5,172 bases of DNA from Thermoplasmatota archaeon (GTDB lineage Archaea > Thermoplasmatota > Penumbrarchaeia > Penumbrarchaeales > Penumbrarchaeaceae). The notes beneath the pieces were generated by a model, which saw nothing but the letters and a program-made list of their open reading frames with translations, was not told where the DNA came from and searched no databases. Shown one piece after another: positions 1 to 5,164 of the stretch (positions are counted from its first letter, which is position 1; every line of letters starts with the position of its first letter). Position numbers and translations under genes: made by a program. The DNA is taken from positions 1-5,172 of the forward strand of contig JAUVBH010000141.1 of NCBI GenBank assembly GCA_030591285.1, written 5' to 3'.

Positions 1-264
1 ACCATCAATATCTATCTCCCCATAGACCTTTAGAATGAATTCCATGGAACCATTGTGATATCTCGCTTCGGCATAGGATATATCCAGATCAGAATATTGT
101 TTGCCTCTGTAAAGACCCATGGGAAAGATTCTCAAATAACAGACATCCCCTTTTGCATCGTCCTCCTGGAAATGAAATGTCTCGTAATTGGTCCCATGGG
201 CAAATGGGACTAGCAAAATGATAAGAGTTAATCCAAGCAGGACCTTTCCTTTAATTAGTATCAC
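1..264 (-). CDS. Secreted protein of unknown function, N-terminal part (runs off left edge)
   Basis: An uninterrupted minus-strand frame starts at GTG 264-262 and stays open for 88 codons to the window edge, so only the N-terminus is present. It begins MILIKGKVLLGL, with Lys5 and Lys7 followed by a hydrophobic core at about residues 8-22 and a likely signal-peptidase site after Ala-His-Gly (22-24). The protein is therefore probably exported. The mature part is acidic and Tyr-rich, with one glycosylation sequon (Asn71-Gly-Ser). I recognise no family. The start is uncertain: the ribosome-binding-like AGGTGAT (266-260) overlaps the GTG and would better serve the in-frame ATT at 255, which is a rare start codon. 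A TATA-like ATATAT (289-294) on the preceding gene's stop codon would place a transcript start near the GTG, so a leaderless message is another option. It follows the acetyltransferase gene by 22 bp on the same strand and is probably cotranscribed. Confidence 0.7.
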   Translation of the reverse strand, partial: MILIKGKVLLGLTLIILLVPFAHGTNYETFHFQEDDAKGDVCYLRIFPMGLYRGKQYSDLDISYAEARYHNGSMEFILKVYGEIDIDG

Positions 265-286
265 CTTCCCGATAAATTTAATCCAG

Positions 287-739
287 TCATATATCCTTCA
301 CGAAATTGGAAACATTCCTTCTCTCATTGTATCCCCTTTCCTTGTAGAATCCTCTTTGATAGGAAAGTGTATATTTTCCGTTGTTCAGCATCATCCGGGT
401 GCAATCCTTATCCTTGGCATATTCCTCTGCTTTATCCAGTAGTTTAGATCCCACTCCTTTTCCCCTTTGGTTCTCATTGACAAGCATGTCAGAAACATAG
501 CACTCCTTTCCTATTATCATCGGAAATTCTATCAGATGAATATTGATGAAACCAAGAACTGCTCCGTACTCGGTTGCAATGAAGGTTTGTGTGAAAGGGG
601 CCCCAAGATTGGTCCAAACAATTTTCGAGATATCATCTTTGATCCTGAGGGGTAGTTTTGGGATCTTGGTCTTCCGATGAGCGAAAACGAGTTCGACGAT
701 CGCAGGAATATCCTCCTCCCTCAAATTCCTGATCTCCAT
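287..739 (-). CDS. GNAT-family N-acetyltransferase
   Basis: This is a predicted cytoplasmic acetyltransferase that moves an acetyl group from acetyl-CoA to an amine; the substrate is unknown. From ATG 739 it is 150 residues, a normal length for a single GNAT domain. It opens with the typical first strand and helix MEIRNLREEDIPAIVEL. The acetyl-CoA pyrophosphate-binding loop QRGKGVG lies at residues 91-97 (the family R/QxxGxG/A motif A), after the beta-4 strand YVSDMLVN. Motif B follows as SYQRGFYKERGY near residues 126-137. An upstream in-frame ATG at 802 would add 21 residues but lies inside the preceding gene and precedes the conserved domain start, so 739 is preferred. No clear Shine-Dalgarno precedes 739. 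It lies 31 bp after the lipoprotein gene and 22 bp before the secreted-protein gene, all on the minus strand, so translation from a shared message is likely. The fold assignment is strong; the specific function is not known. Confidence 0.88.
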   Translation of the reverse strand: MEIRNLREEDIPAIVELVFAHRKTKIPKLPLRIKDDISKIVWTNLGAPFTQTFIATEYGAVLGFINIHLIEFPMIIGKECYVSDMLVNENQRGKGVGSKLLDKAEEYAKDKDCTRMMLNNGKYTLSYQRGFYKERGYNERRNVSNFVKDI

Positions 740-770
740 GGGGCTGTATTGTTGTTCGGATTGAAAACCG

Positions 771-1478
771 TTATGATACAATATGAGGGGACGGAGATAC
801 ACCGATCACCAATGGATCATAATCTTCGTCAAGTATCAAGAATTGAGATGTACCCACGAATACTGCTGCCAAAGGTCCGTATATGTCATCGTAGTCAAGG
901 TCCATAGCGACAAAATAGACATTGGTGAAATTGAGGTACAATTCAACATTGAAATCATCTTCCCAGTAGTGTGTATTCCAACTTTCCTTATCATATACCC
1001 AGCTTTCATTCTCGAGGTGCCCGATAACCATCTCACGGATCTCGAATTCCAGATATAACGGAATTTCAAATTCATCGATATATTCCTCATTGTTCGCCTT
1101 GATCTCTAGGAGGTAATCATTGTTCCTCATCTTGAAATTTAATTCTGGATAGAAGATCGACCATGCATTATAGTAGAATGAAATATCCGATTTTCTTTTG
1201 GACTCACTATCTGAAATGTAGGATACATTGTAGTGTTCGATCACTTCGCTATCTATGAAATTGGGCCAATTATCATCCCACCGGGACAAATTGGTGTAGG
1301 TGGTGTAGTTGATATTGTACTCAGCATGTTCGATCGCCAACATCTCATCCTTATTGTTGTAAAACCTTTCGATCTCGCGATAGTAATCTCCGTAAACATA
1401 GGGTATAGTAATACACCCGGCAAGGAGGGTGCAGATAAGTATCGAAAATATTGGAATAATGATCTTCTTTGGTATCAT
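771..1478 (-). CDS. Predicted acidic membrane-anchored lipoprotein of unknown function
   Basis: From ATG 1478 the product has 235 residues. It has a short basic start (Lys4, Lys5), a hydrophobic stretch, and a lipobox LLAGC with Cys22, so it is probably exported and lipid-anchored. An in-frame GTG at 1499 would give 242 residues; ATG 1478 is preferred because purine-rich GAGGAG (1485-1480) lies just before it, although the spacing is short. The mature chain is rich in Tyr, Trp, Asp and Glu. In this numbering it carries five N-glycosylation sequons, at Asn57, Asn63, Asn84, Asn157 and Asn183, which suits an exposed archaeal surface protein. A predicted strand-rich segment near the C-terminus contains DLDYDDIYG and DEDYD, acidic patches that could bind metal, though no known motif is met. 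I do not recognise the family. It appears to be the first gene of a minus-strand cluster and diverges from the large surface-protein gene, sharing a roughly 110-140 bp regulatory region. Confidence 0.75.
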   Translation of the reverse strand: MIPKKIIIPIFSILICTLLAGCITIPYVYGDYYREIERFYNNKDEMLAIEHAEYNINYTTYTNLSRWDDNWPNFIDSEVIEHYNVSYISDSESKRKSDISFYYNAWSIFYPELNFKMRNNDYLLEIKANNEEYIDEFEIPLYLEFEIREMVIGHLENESWVYDKESWNTHYWEDDFNVELYLNFTNVYFVAMDLDYDDIYGPLAAVFVGTSQFLILDEDYDPLVIGVSPSPHIVS

Positions 1479-1563
1479 TCTCCTCGTTCCTATATTCACT
1501 CATGAATTCTTAAAGAAATTGGTATGTGTCTTTTACAGACATTTCATCGAATTCTCAATACCG

Positions 1564-1571
1564 TTAAATAA
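1564..1571 (+). promoter_or_regulatory. Probable archaeal TATA box for the large surface-protein gene
   Basis: TTAAATAA, followed by two further A residues, fits the archaeal TATA consensus. Transcription would begin about 25 bp downstream, near 1592-1597. That leaves a leader of about 20 bases containing the AGGTGG ribosome binding site. The match is by eye only. The opposite strand of this intergenic region shows only a weak TATA-like CTTTAAGAA (1515-1507) for the divergent lipoprotein gene. Confidence 0.4.
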
Positions 1572-1604
1572 AACCGGTTTGTTGTTCACTTCAGTTAGAG
1601 ATAT

Positions 1605-1610
1605 AGGTGG
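1605..1610 (+). promoter_or_regulatory. Ribosome binding site that selects a TTG start
   Basis: AGGTGG matches the archaeal anti-Shine-Dalgarno well and sits 5 bases before the in-frame TTG at 1616. The alternative GTG at 1607 lies inside this site and has no good site of its own. The TTG start is therefore favoured and gives a tighter signal-peptide n-region (MRSFYS). Confidence 0.5.
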
Positions 1611-1615
1611 TTTCC

Positions 1616-3940
1616 TTGAGAAGTTTCTATTCCGTTCTTATCACAGCGTTGCTGTTGGTTCCATTGTTCATCCTTATGACCCTCCCTGCGGGGGCCCAGG
1701 ATGTTGAGGATCTTACAAGGAAGGATATTTCCTTCGGATTGCCACAGGAAACAGAATCCCTTACCACTGTTGAGGTTTATGATTCTGACAATAATGGTCG
1801 AGATGAGATCTATCTTGGAGCTTCATATTTTACAAACAATGATGAGGATGTTCTTTCGGAGGGAATCTTCGCTTACGAATATAACCCATCAAGCACAAGA
1901 TGGGAAACATTTGGAAGTGGACTTCCAGGAGAAGGTAGTGGAGTAGCATTTGCAGCCATCGGTCTTGGGGACATCAATGAAGATGGGAAGATCGACATTG
2001 CTGCACCAGTTCCAACAAGATGGTATTTAGACCTGGAACCGACTGTGGCTGGAGTTTATCTCTATACTGGGGATGGATTTGGTAACTATGACTATCTCAA
2101 TAAGATATCGCTTACCAATCCCCTGGGAACTAACTACCATGATTCTTCAAATGAAGCTGAGATCGTCGACCTAGATGGCGATGGTCACGCTGATATTGTG
2201 GTAACCACCTATATCGGAATAAGGGTCTTTTACGGAGATAGTACTGGTACCAATTGGGAAGAGCAGAATCCTCCTCATCCAACACAGACCGAAATATCAG
2301 GGGTTGGTATCGGCGATCTCAACAATGATGGGATGCTGGACATGATCGGAACTCCTTACCAGAGATCATCCGAAGTTGAATTGTATATTCAGGAATCAGC
2401 CAGGGTGTTTCGACAAAGGGATTTCCAGGAGACCTCAGCTGGATTCGGCGTCAAGATCGCAGATCTTAACGATGATGGGAACAACGATGTGGTGTTCGGA
2501 ACAGCTGGTGATGGTATCGAGGTGTGGCTTGGAGAAGGTAGCGTTACACTCACATCTTTCCCATGCACAGAGGCATCTGATGGACTTCCATTTAATGACG
2601 GCAATTGGAACCAGGTAGAACTTGGTGATGTCAATGGAGATGGCAAGCTAGATATTATCTCTGCTTGCAATACATACACTACTGTGAATGTCTATATCAA
2701 CGACCTTCCTAATGGATGGATCGAGGTGTTCACTGATTCCAATTCACTTGAAGTCGGCGGTGAACCATATGGTGCCAATTTCGGAGATTGGGATGGGGAT
2801 GGACTTCTGGATGTAGCAGGATGCAGCTGGAACCATGGTGCGAATGCATGGCTTGTGTCATTGGAAGGATATGGGATCCCTGTTGCTCATGCAGGTGGGG
2901 ATGAGACTATCAGTCTCGGTGAATCCATTAGATTGGACGGGACTGATAGTGAAGATCGAGATGGAAGTATTGTAGAATGGGTCTGGGAATGTTTATCCCA
3001 CCCTTCTGTAACATTGATGAACGATGATACTTCAAGACCAACCTTCAACCCCGAAGAGGAGGGGTATTTTGATTTCCAACTTACCATCAAGGATAACGAT
3101 GACCAATGGTCCAATCCTGCAACTGTCAGCATCACCGTCCTTGACCCCGGCGTGAACTACCCACCCATTGCTGTTCCGTACCATGAGACCGGGTTCGGAT
3201 TGGTCGGAAACAAGATCGAAATGGACGGAAGTGGTTCAAGCGACCAGGATGGAGAAGTCGTTGGATATGAATGGACCTGGAAAAGCGATCATGATCTTGT
3301 GATCTCAAATGCGAACCAGGAAAATGCATATTTCACTCCAATCGAAGACGGAGAGTATGTTCTTTCACTTGTTGTAACGGATGATGGAGGAGTAAAGTCC
3401 CCACCAGCCACAATCTTGATCCATGTCGAAGAAGAAGAAGAAGAAGAAGCTGTTGTCATCAACCTTGGACCATTTCTGTATGACAACGGAAATCCCATAT
3501 CGGGAGCAGCTGTATGGCTAGAAATGGGTGGGCAGCTTCATAGTGAAGAGACCGACTCTCAAGGATATGCGAAATTCACCGATGGGGTTCCTCCAGGCAG
3601 CTACAAATGCTGGGTCACAAAGGATGGACTTACAATAATCGACGAGTTCTCGGTCTCCATCACCTACGATGGAACTCTTACCGTGGAGGGGGGAGAGTAT
3701 CCAACAGCTACAGGCGAGGAGACCATTATCTGGATAATTGCCTTGGTCATAATTTTGGTTGTTGTTCTGGTCATTGTAATTGTGGTTGTCATGGTCAAGG
3801 TCACAAATAGAAACCAACCCGAAATGGTTGAAGCAGTAATAGCTCAGCCACGAGCCGGTTGTCCAAACTGTGGTGGACAGCTTACATATATGCAGGATTT
3901 CGGTAAGTATTACTGCAGCAACTGCAATGCGTACCATTGA
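1616..3940 (+). CDS. Cell-surface FG-GAP beta-propeller/PKD protein with transmembrane anchor and cytoplasmic zinc ribbon
   Basis: This is a large exported adhesin- or receptor-like protein: 774 residues from TTG 1616, or 777 from GTG 1607. The following numbers use the 777-residue form. A signal peptide spans about 1-30 (PAGAQ). Seven calcium-loop motifs of the DxDxDGxxD type start near residues 59, 122, 188, 237, 286, 341 and 394, the number expected for a seven-bladed integrin-alpha-like FG-GAP/VCBS propeller. The first (DSDNNGRDE) is slightly degenerate. PKD domains follow at about 425-513 and 518-607. Next come seven consecutive Glu residues (608-614), a carboxypeptidase-regulatory-like beta-sandwich at about 615-697 (GNPISGAAVWLE, DSQGYAKF, PPGSYK), and one Ile/Val-rich transmembrane helix at about 706-732. 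A 45-residue tail follows with Cys752, Cys755, Cys770 and Cys773 arranged as a zinc ribbon. The ectodomain would bind calcium and perhaps glycans or proteins; the zinc ribbon would face the cytoplasm. Domain calls are strong, the ligand is unknown. The gene has its own promoter, diverges from the lipoprotein gene, and an IS begins 22 bp after its stop. Confidence 0.9.
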   Translation: MRSFYSVLITALLLVPLFILMTLPAGAQDVEDLTRKDISFGLPQETESLTTVEVYDSDNNGRDEIYLGASYFTNNDEDVLSEGIFAYEYNPSSTRWETFGSGLPGEGSGVAFAAIGLGDINEDGKIDIAAPVPTRWYLDLEPTVAGVYLYTGDGFGNYDYLNKISLTNPLGTNYHDSSNEAEIVDLDGDGHADIVVTTYIGIRVFYGDSTGTNWEEQNPPHPTQTEISGVGIGDLNNDGMLDMIGTPYQRSSEVELYIQESARVFRQRDFQETSAGFGVKIADLNDDGNNDVVFGTAGDGIEVWLGEGSVTLTSFPCTEASDGLPFNDGNWNQVELGDVNGDGKLDIISACNTYTTVNVYINDLPNGWIEVFTDSNSLEVGGEPYGANFGDWDGDGLLDVAGCSWNHGANAWLVSLEGYGIPVAHAGGDETISLGESIRLDGTDSEDRDGSIVEWVWECLSHPSVTLMNDDTSRPTFNPEEEGYFDFQLTIKDNDDQWSNPATVSITVLDPGVNYPPIAVPYHETGFGLVGNKIEMDGSGSSDQDGEVVGYEWTWKSDHDLVISNANQENAYFTPIEDGEYVLSLVVTDDGGVKSPPATILIHVEEEEEEEAVVINLGPFLYDNGNPISGAAVWLEMGGQLHSEETDSQGYAKFTDGVPPGSYKCWVTKDGLTIIDEFSVSITYDGTLTVEGGEYPTATGEETIIWIIALVIILVVVLVIVIVVVMVKVTNRNQPEMVEAVIAQPRAGCPNCGGQLTYMQDFGKYYCSNCNAYH
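3428..3448 (+). repeat. In-frame GAA trinucleotide repeat, seven units
   Basis: Seven perfect GAA codons encode the poly-Glu linker between the second PKD domain and the next beta-sandwich domain of the surface protein. All seven Glu codons are GAA, never GAG, so this is a true microsatellite at the DNA level. Changes in copy number by slippage would keep the frame. Confidence 0.85.
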
Positions 3941-3961
3941 GAAAAGGTCGTAAATATATAA

Positions 3962-4543
3962 TTACTGAGCCTTGTACGTAAAGTACAACATGTTCCTCGA
4001 TTCATCATCCCAGGGCAGTTCAGCATGAAGTAGAAATGATATGATCAAATCTTTTCGTCTCTGAAGTCGGTGAAGTGATGATTTCACCTTTTTCTTCAGA
4101 TCTTTTGCAGATTTTATTGACAAGTTCGGAAGCATTCTGGTCTTAATATATGACCAGACTCCTTCATCTGGATTCATATCCGGACTATAGGCTGGAAGTC
4201 TTCTGATCTCTAGTCGATCATGCTTGGATAGGAACTTTTTCATCTTTTTACTTCTATGTTGAGGAAGACCGTCCAGATACAGAATTACCCTTCCTTCTAT
4301 CTGGTTCAGCATCTGTCGAAGGAAATTGATAATATCAACATCTTTTACGGATTTCTGCTGAAATATTCTGAAAAACAGTTGTCCATTGCTGGTAACAGCA
4401 CTGATCACGCTCAACTTGTGCCATGTGAAAGGATGTCTGAATGATGGTGTACGTCCAACTGGTGCCCAGGTTCTTCTCACGTGTGGTGTGGTATTGAACC
4501 CGGACTCGTCCAGGATTACTAGAGTGACATGCCCTGCCATCAT
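3962..4543 (-). CDS. IS630-family transposase orfB, DDE catalytic domain
   Basis: This 193-residue protein is the catalytic half of the transposase and carries out DNA strand cleavage and joining. It starts MMAGHVTLVILDESGF. The RNase-H-like DDE triad is visible as Asp12 (LVILDESGF), Asp91 (VILYLDGLPQHRS) and Glu127 (LPAYSPDMNPDEGVW), with 35 residues between the last two, close to the family norm. RRTWAPVGRTP (23-33) is the familiar IS630 signature after the first Asp. ATG 4543 overlaps the orfA stop as ATGA, with a second ATG directly after it. An AAGGA on the message 9 bases upstream could serve as its own ribosome binding site. The frame runs to the element tip: the last element codon is CAG (3967-3965), and the stop TAA (3964-3962) consists of the TA target copy plus one flanking base. 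Confidence 0.9.
   Translation of the reverse strand: MMAGHVTLVILDESGFNTTPHVRRTWAPVGRTPSFRHPFTWHKLSVISAVTSNGQLFFRIFQQKSVKDVDIINFLRQMLNQIEGRVILYLDGLPQHRSKKMKKFLSKHDRLEIRRLPAYSPDMNPDEGVWSYIKTRMLPNLSIKSAKDLKKKVKSSLHRLQRRKDLIISFLLHAELPWDDESRNMLYFTYKAQ
3963..3964. repeat. TA target-site duplication, left copy
   Basis: A TA dinucleotide directly flanks the CTGAG tip of the left inverted repeat and is matched by TA at 5088-5089 on the right. TA duplication is the usual target rule for the IS630/Tc1-mariner group. A two-base duplication carries little weight alone, but it agrees with the inverted repeats. Confidence 0.65.
3965..3989 (+). repeat. Left terminal inverted repeat of the IS630 element, with internal palindrome
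   Basis: Compared with the reverse complement of 5063-5087, 16 of 25 positions match: CTGAG at positions 1-5, GTAC at 10-13, TA at 15-16, A at 18 and CAAC at 22-25. Within it, TTGTAC (3972-3977) and GTACAA (3983-3988) form a perfect 6-bp stem around the loop GTAAA. The repeat also encodes the last codons of orfB. Confidence 0.75.
4540..4543 (-). promoter_or_regulatory. ATGA stop-start overlap coupling orfA and orfB
   Basis: On the minus strand the orfA stop TGA (4542-4540) shares bases with the orfB start ATG (4543-4541), and another ATG follows at 4540-4538. In the orfB frame a TAA stop lies directly upstream of the ATG and another two codons earlier. A ribosome slipping back anywhere in the preceding A-rich stretch would therefore terminate. 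Termination-reinitiation is the better explanation. Confidence 0.6.
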
Positions 4544-5022
4544 TTATTTTTATCCTTCTCCCAGACATCCTTCAACCACATCTGACGTTTTTCGTCGTCT
4601 CTTTTGATTGCTATTCGTGTAGGTTTCTGGCATGTATATCCAAGCATTCTCATGGTTCTGCTGAGTGATCCCGGATGATATTGAATTTTGAATTCTTTCA
4701 TGATCACGCCGGCGATTCTCTTCAGTGTCCAGAGTTCAGTGTCGAATCCATATTCAGTTGCACCTGAGACCAATATGTGCTCAAGTTGTTTGATCTGATC
4801 TTGGTTCAGTTTCTTTCTGGACACTTTTCCTTTCTGGATCTTCAATGCCTGGCCACCATCTTTTTTCCAGCGTTTGTACCATCTACAAGTCGAACTTCGA
4901 TGTACTCCGAGACTAACTGCAGCTTGGTTTTGGTTGTATCCTTTTTCGAAGAGTTCTGCTGCTTTGAATCGTCTTTCTTCCATCTGTTCTCTTGTGAGTT
5001 TCGGATACCATTTCTGTTCCAT
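4540..5022 (-). CDS. IS630-family transposase orfA, DNA-binding half
   Basis: This 160-residue protein holds the DNA-binding part of an IS630 transposase. Residues about 12-57 form a homeodomain-like helix-turn-helix (RFKAAELFEKGYNQNQAAVSLGVHRSSTCRWYKRWKK). A second, winged helix-turn-helix domain lies at about 90-140, with the recognisable GFDTELWTLKRIA and YHPGSLSRTMRMLGYTCQKP. It ends WEKDKNK, just where single-ORF relatives continue into the catalytic domain. ATG 5022 is supported by AGGA (5032-5029), 6 bases upstream, and by a TATA box at 5061-5056. The TGA stop overlaps the orfB ATG. The two products probably act together at the inverted repeats. This could be natural two-ORF organisation or a split produced by a frameshift; the junction argues for coupled translation. 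Confidence 0.88.
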   Translation of the reverse strand: MEQKWYPKLTREQMEERRFKAAELFEKGYNQNQAAVSLGVHRSSTCRWYKRWKKDGGQALKIQKGKVSRKKLNQDQIKQLEHILVSGATEYGFDTELWTLKRIAGVIMKEFKIQYHPGSLSRTMRMLGYTCQKPTRIAIKRDDEKRQMWLKDVWEKDKNK

Positions 5023-5055
5023 TTCCCATCCTGATGTGGTATGGTGTTAATGTAC

Positions 5056-5061
5056 TATATA
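5056..5061 (-). promoter_or_regulatory. TATA box for the transposase operon
   Basis: TATATA on the minus strand is centred about 36 bp upstream of the orfA ATG. Transcription would start near 5031-5035, just before or in the AGGA ribosome binding site. It lies in the left arm of a subterminal palindrome, so transposase bound there could also repress the gene. This is inferred from position and sequence only. Confidence 0.4.
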
Positions 5062-5062
5062 C

Positions 5063-5087
5063 GTTGCGGTATATGTACCTCTCTCAG
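5063..5087 (-). repeat. Right terminal inverted repeat of the IS630 element
   Basis: This is the partner of the left repeat, with 16 of 25 matches. The CTGAG tip is at 5087-5083 and GTAC at 5078-5075. It overlaps a palindrome formed by 5052-5062 and 5069-5078, which pair apart from one bulged T around a 6-base loop. The transposase promoter sits in the same stretch. Confidence 0.75.
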
Positions 5088-5089
5088 TA
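5088..5089. repeat. TA target-site duplication, right copy
   Basis: TA directly follows the CTCAG tip of the right inverted repeat and matches the TA at 3963-3964. If both are target copies, the empty site read ...AATTAAATTCAGG.... Confidence 0.65.
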
Positions 5090-5092
5090 AAT

Positions 5093-5164
5093 TCAGGTCA
5101 CGAAGAGGACCGGCCCGTGTCGTGACACAAATTGTCTCACGTCGAGACCCAGCTCGTGACCTGA
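5093..5164. repeat. Unidentified inverted-repeat element with two inner hairpins
   Basis: An 11-bp perfect inverted repeat, TCAGGTCACGA (5093-5103) and TCGTGACCTGA (5154-5164), encloses 50 bases. Inside are a 5-bp hairpin GTCTC/GAGAC (5134-5138/5144-5148, loop ACGTC) and a 4-bp hairpin GTGT/ACAC (5117-5120/5125-5128). The heptamer TCGTGAC occurs at 5120-5126 and 5154-5160, and as its complement at 5097-5103, which allows alternative pairing. The region is visibly richer in G+C than its surroundings. It does not fit a tRNA (stem lengths, no T-arm consensus). It could be a structured RNA, a regulator site or a dispersed palindromic repeat; the strand and function are unknown. Confidence 0.45.

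Larger units (their letters stand above)
3965..5087 (-). mobile_element. IS630-family insertion sequence, 1123 bp, apparently complete
   Basis: The element is bounded by 25-bp imperfect inverted repeats tipped CTGAG, is flanked by TA on both sides, and encodes a two-ORF DDE transposase on the minus strand. Its length is usual for the IS630 family. The catalytic DDE triad and both DNA-binding domains are intact, so the copy could be active if the two ORFs are meant to be separate. It lies just downstream of the surface-protein gene in convergent orientation and does not interrupt it. I cannot give an IS name without a database search. Confidence 0.85.

Noticed and set aside
740..802. Longer acetyltransferase starting at ATG 802
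   Set aside because: The extra 21 residues overlap the end of the lipoprotein gene and precede the normal GNAT domain start at MEIRNLREED.
677..907. Plus-strand frames within the left cluster, such as 677-907 and 783-1058
   Set aside because: They are antisense to the acetyltransferase and lipoprotein genes, with no domain, signal peptide or ribosome binding site.
3518..3937. 139-codon minus-strand open frame antisense to the surface-protein C-terminus
   Set aside because: It is the shadow of the low-complexity transmembrane and zinc-ribbon coding sequence; its translation is a biased Asn/Asp/Tyr-rich run and it has no ribosome binding site.
4543..4556. Programmed -1 frameshift in the A-rich run at the orfA end
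   Set aside because: The -1 frame carries TAA stops both within and directly after the run, so slippage there would terminate instead of entering orfB.
5093..5164. tRNA or CRISPR repeat
   Set aside because: The stem lengths (11, 4 and 5 bp) and lack of a T-arm consensus rule out a tRNA, and there are no regularly spaced repeats for a CRISPR array.
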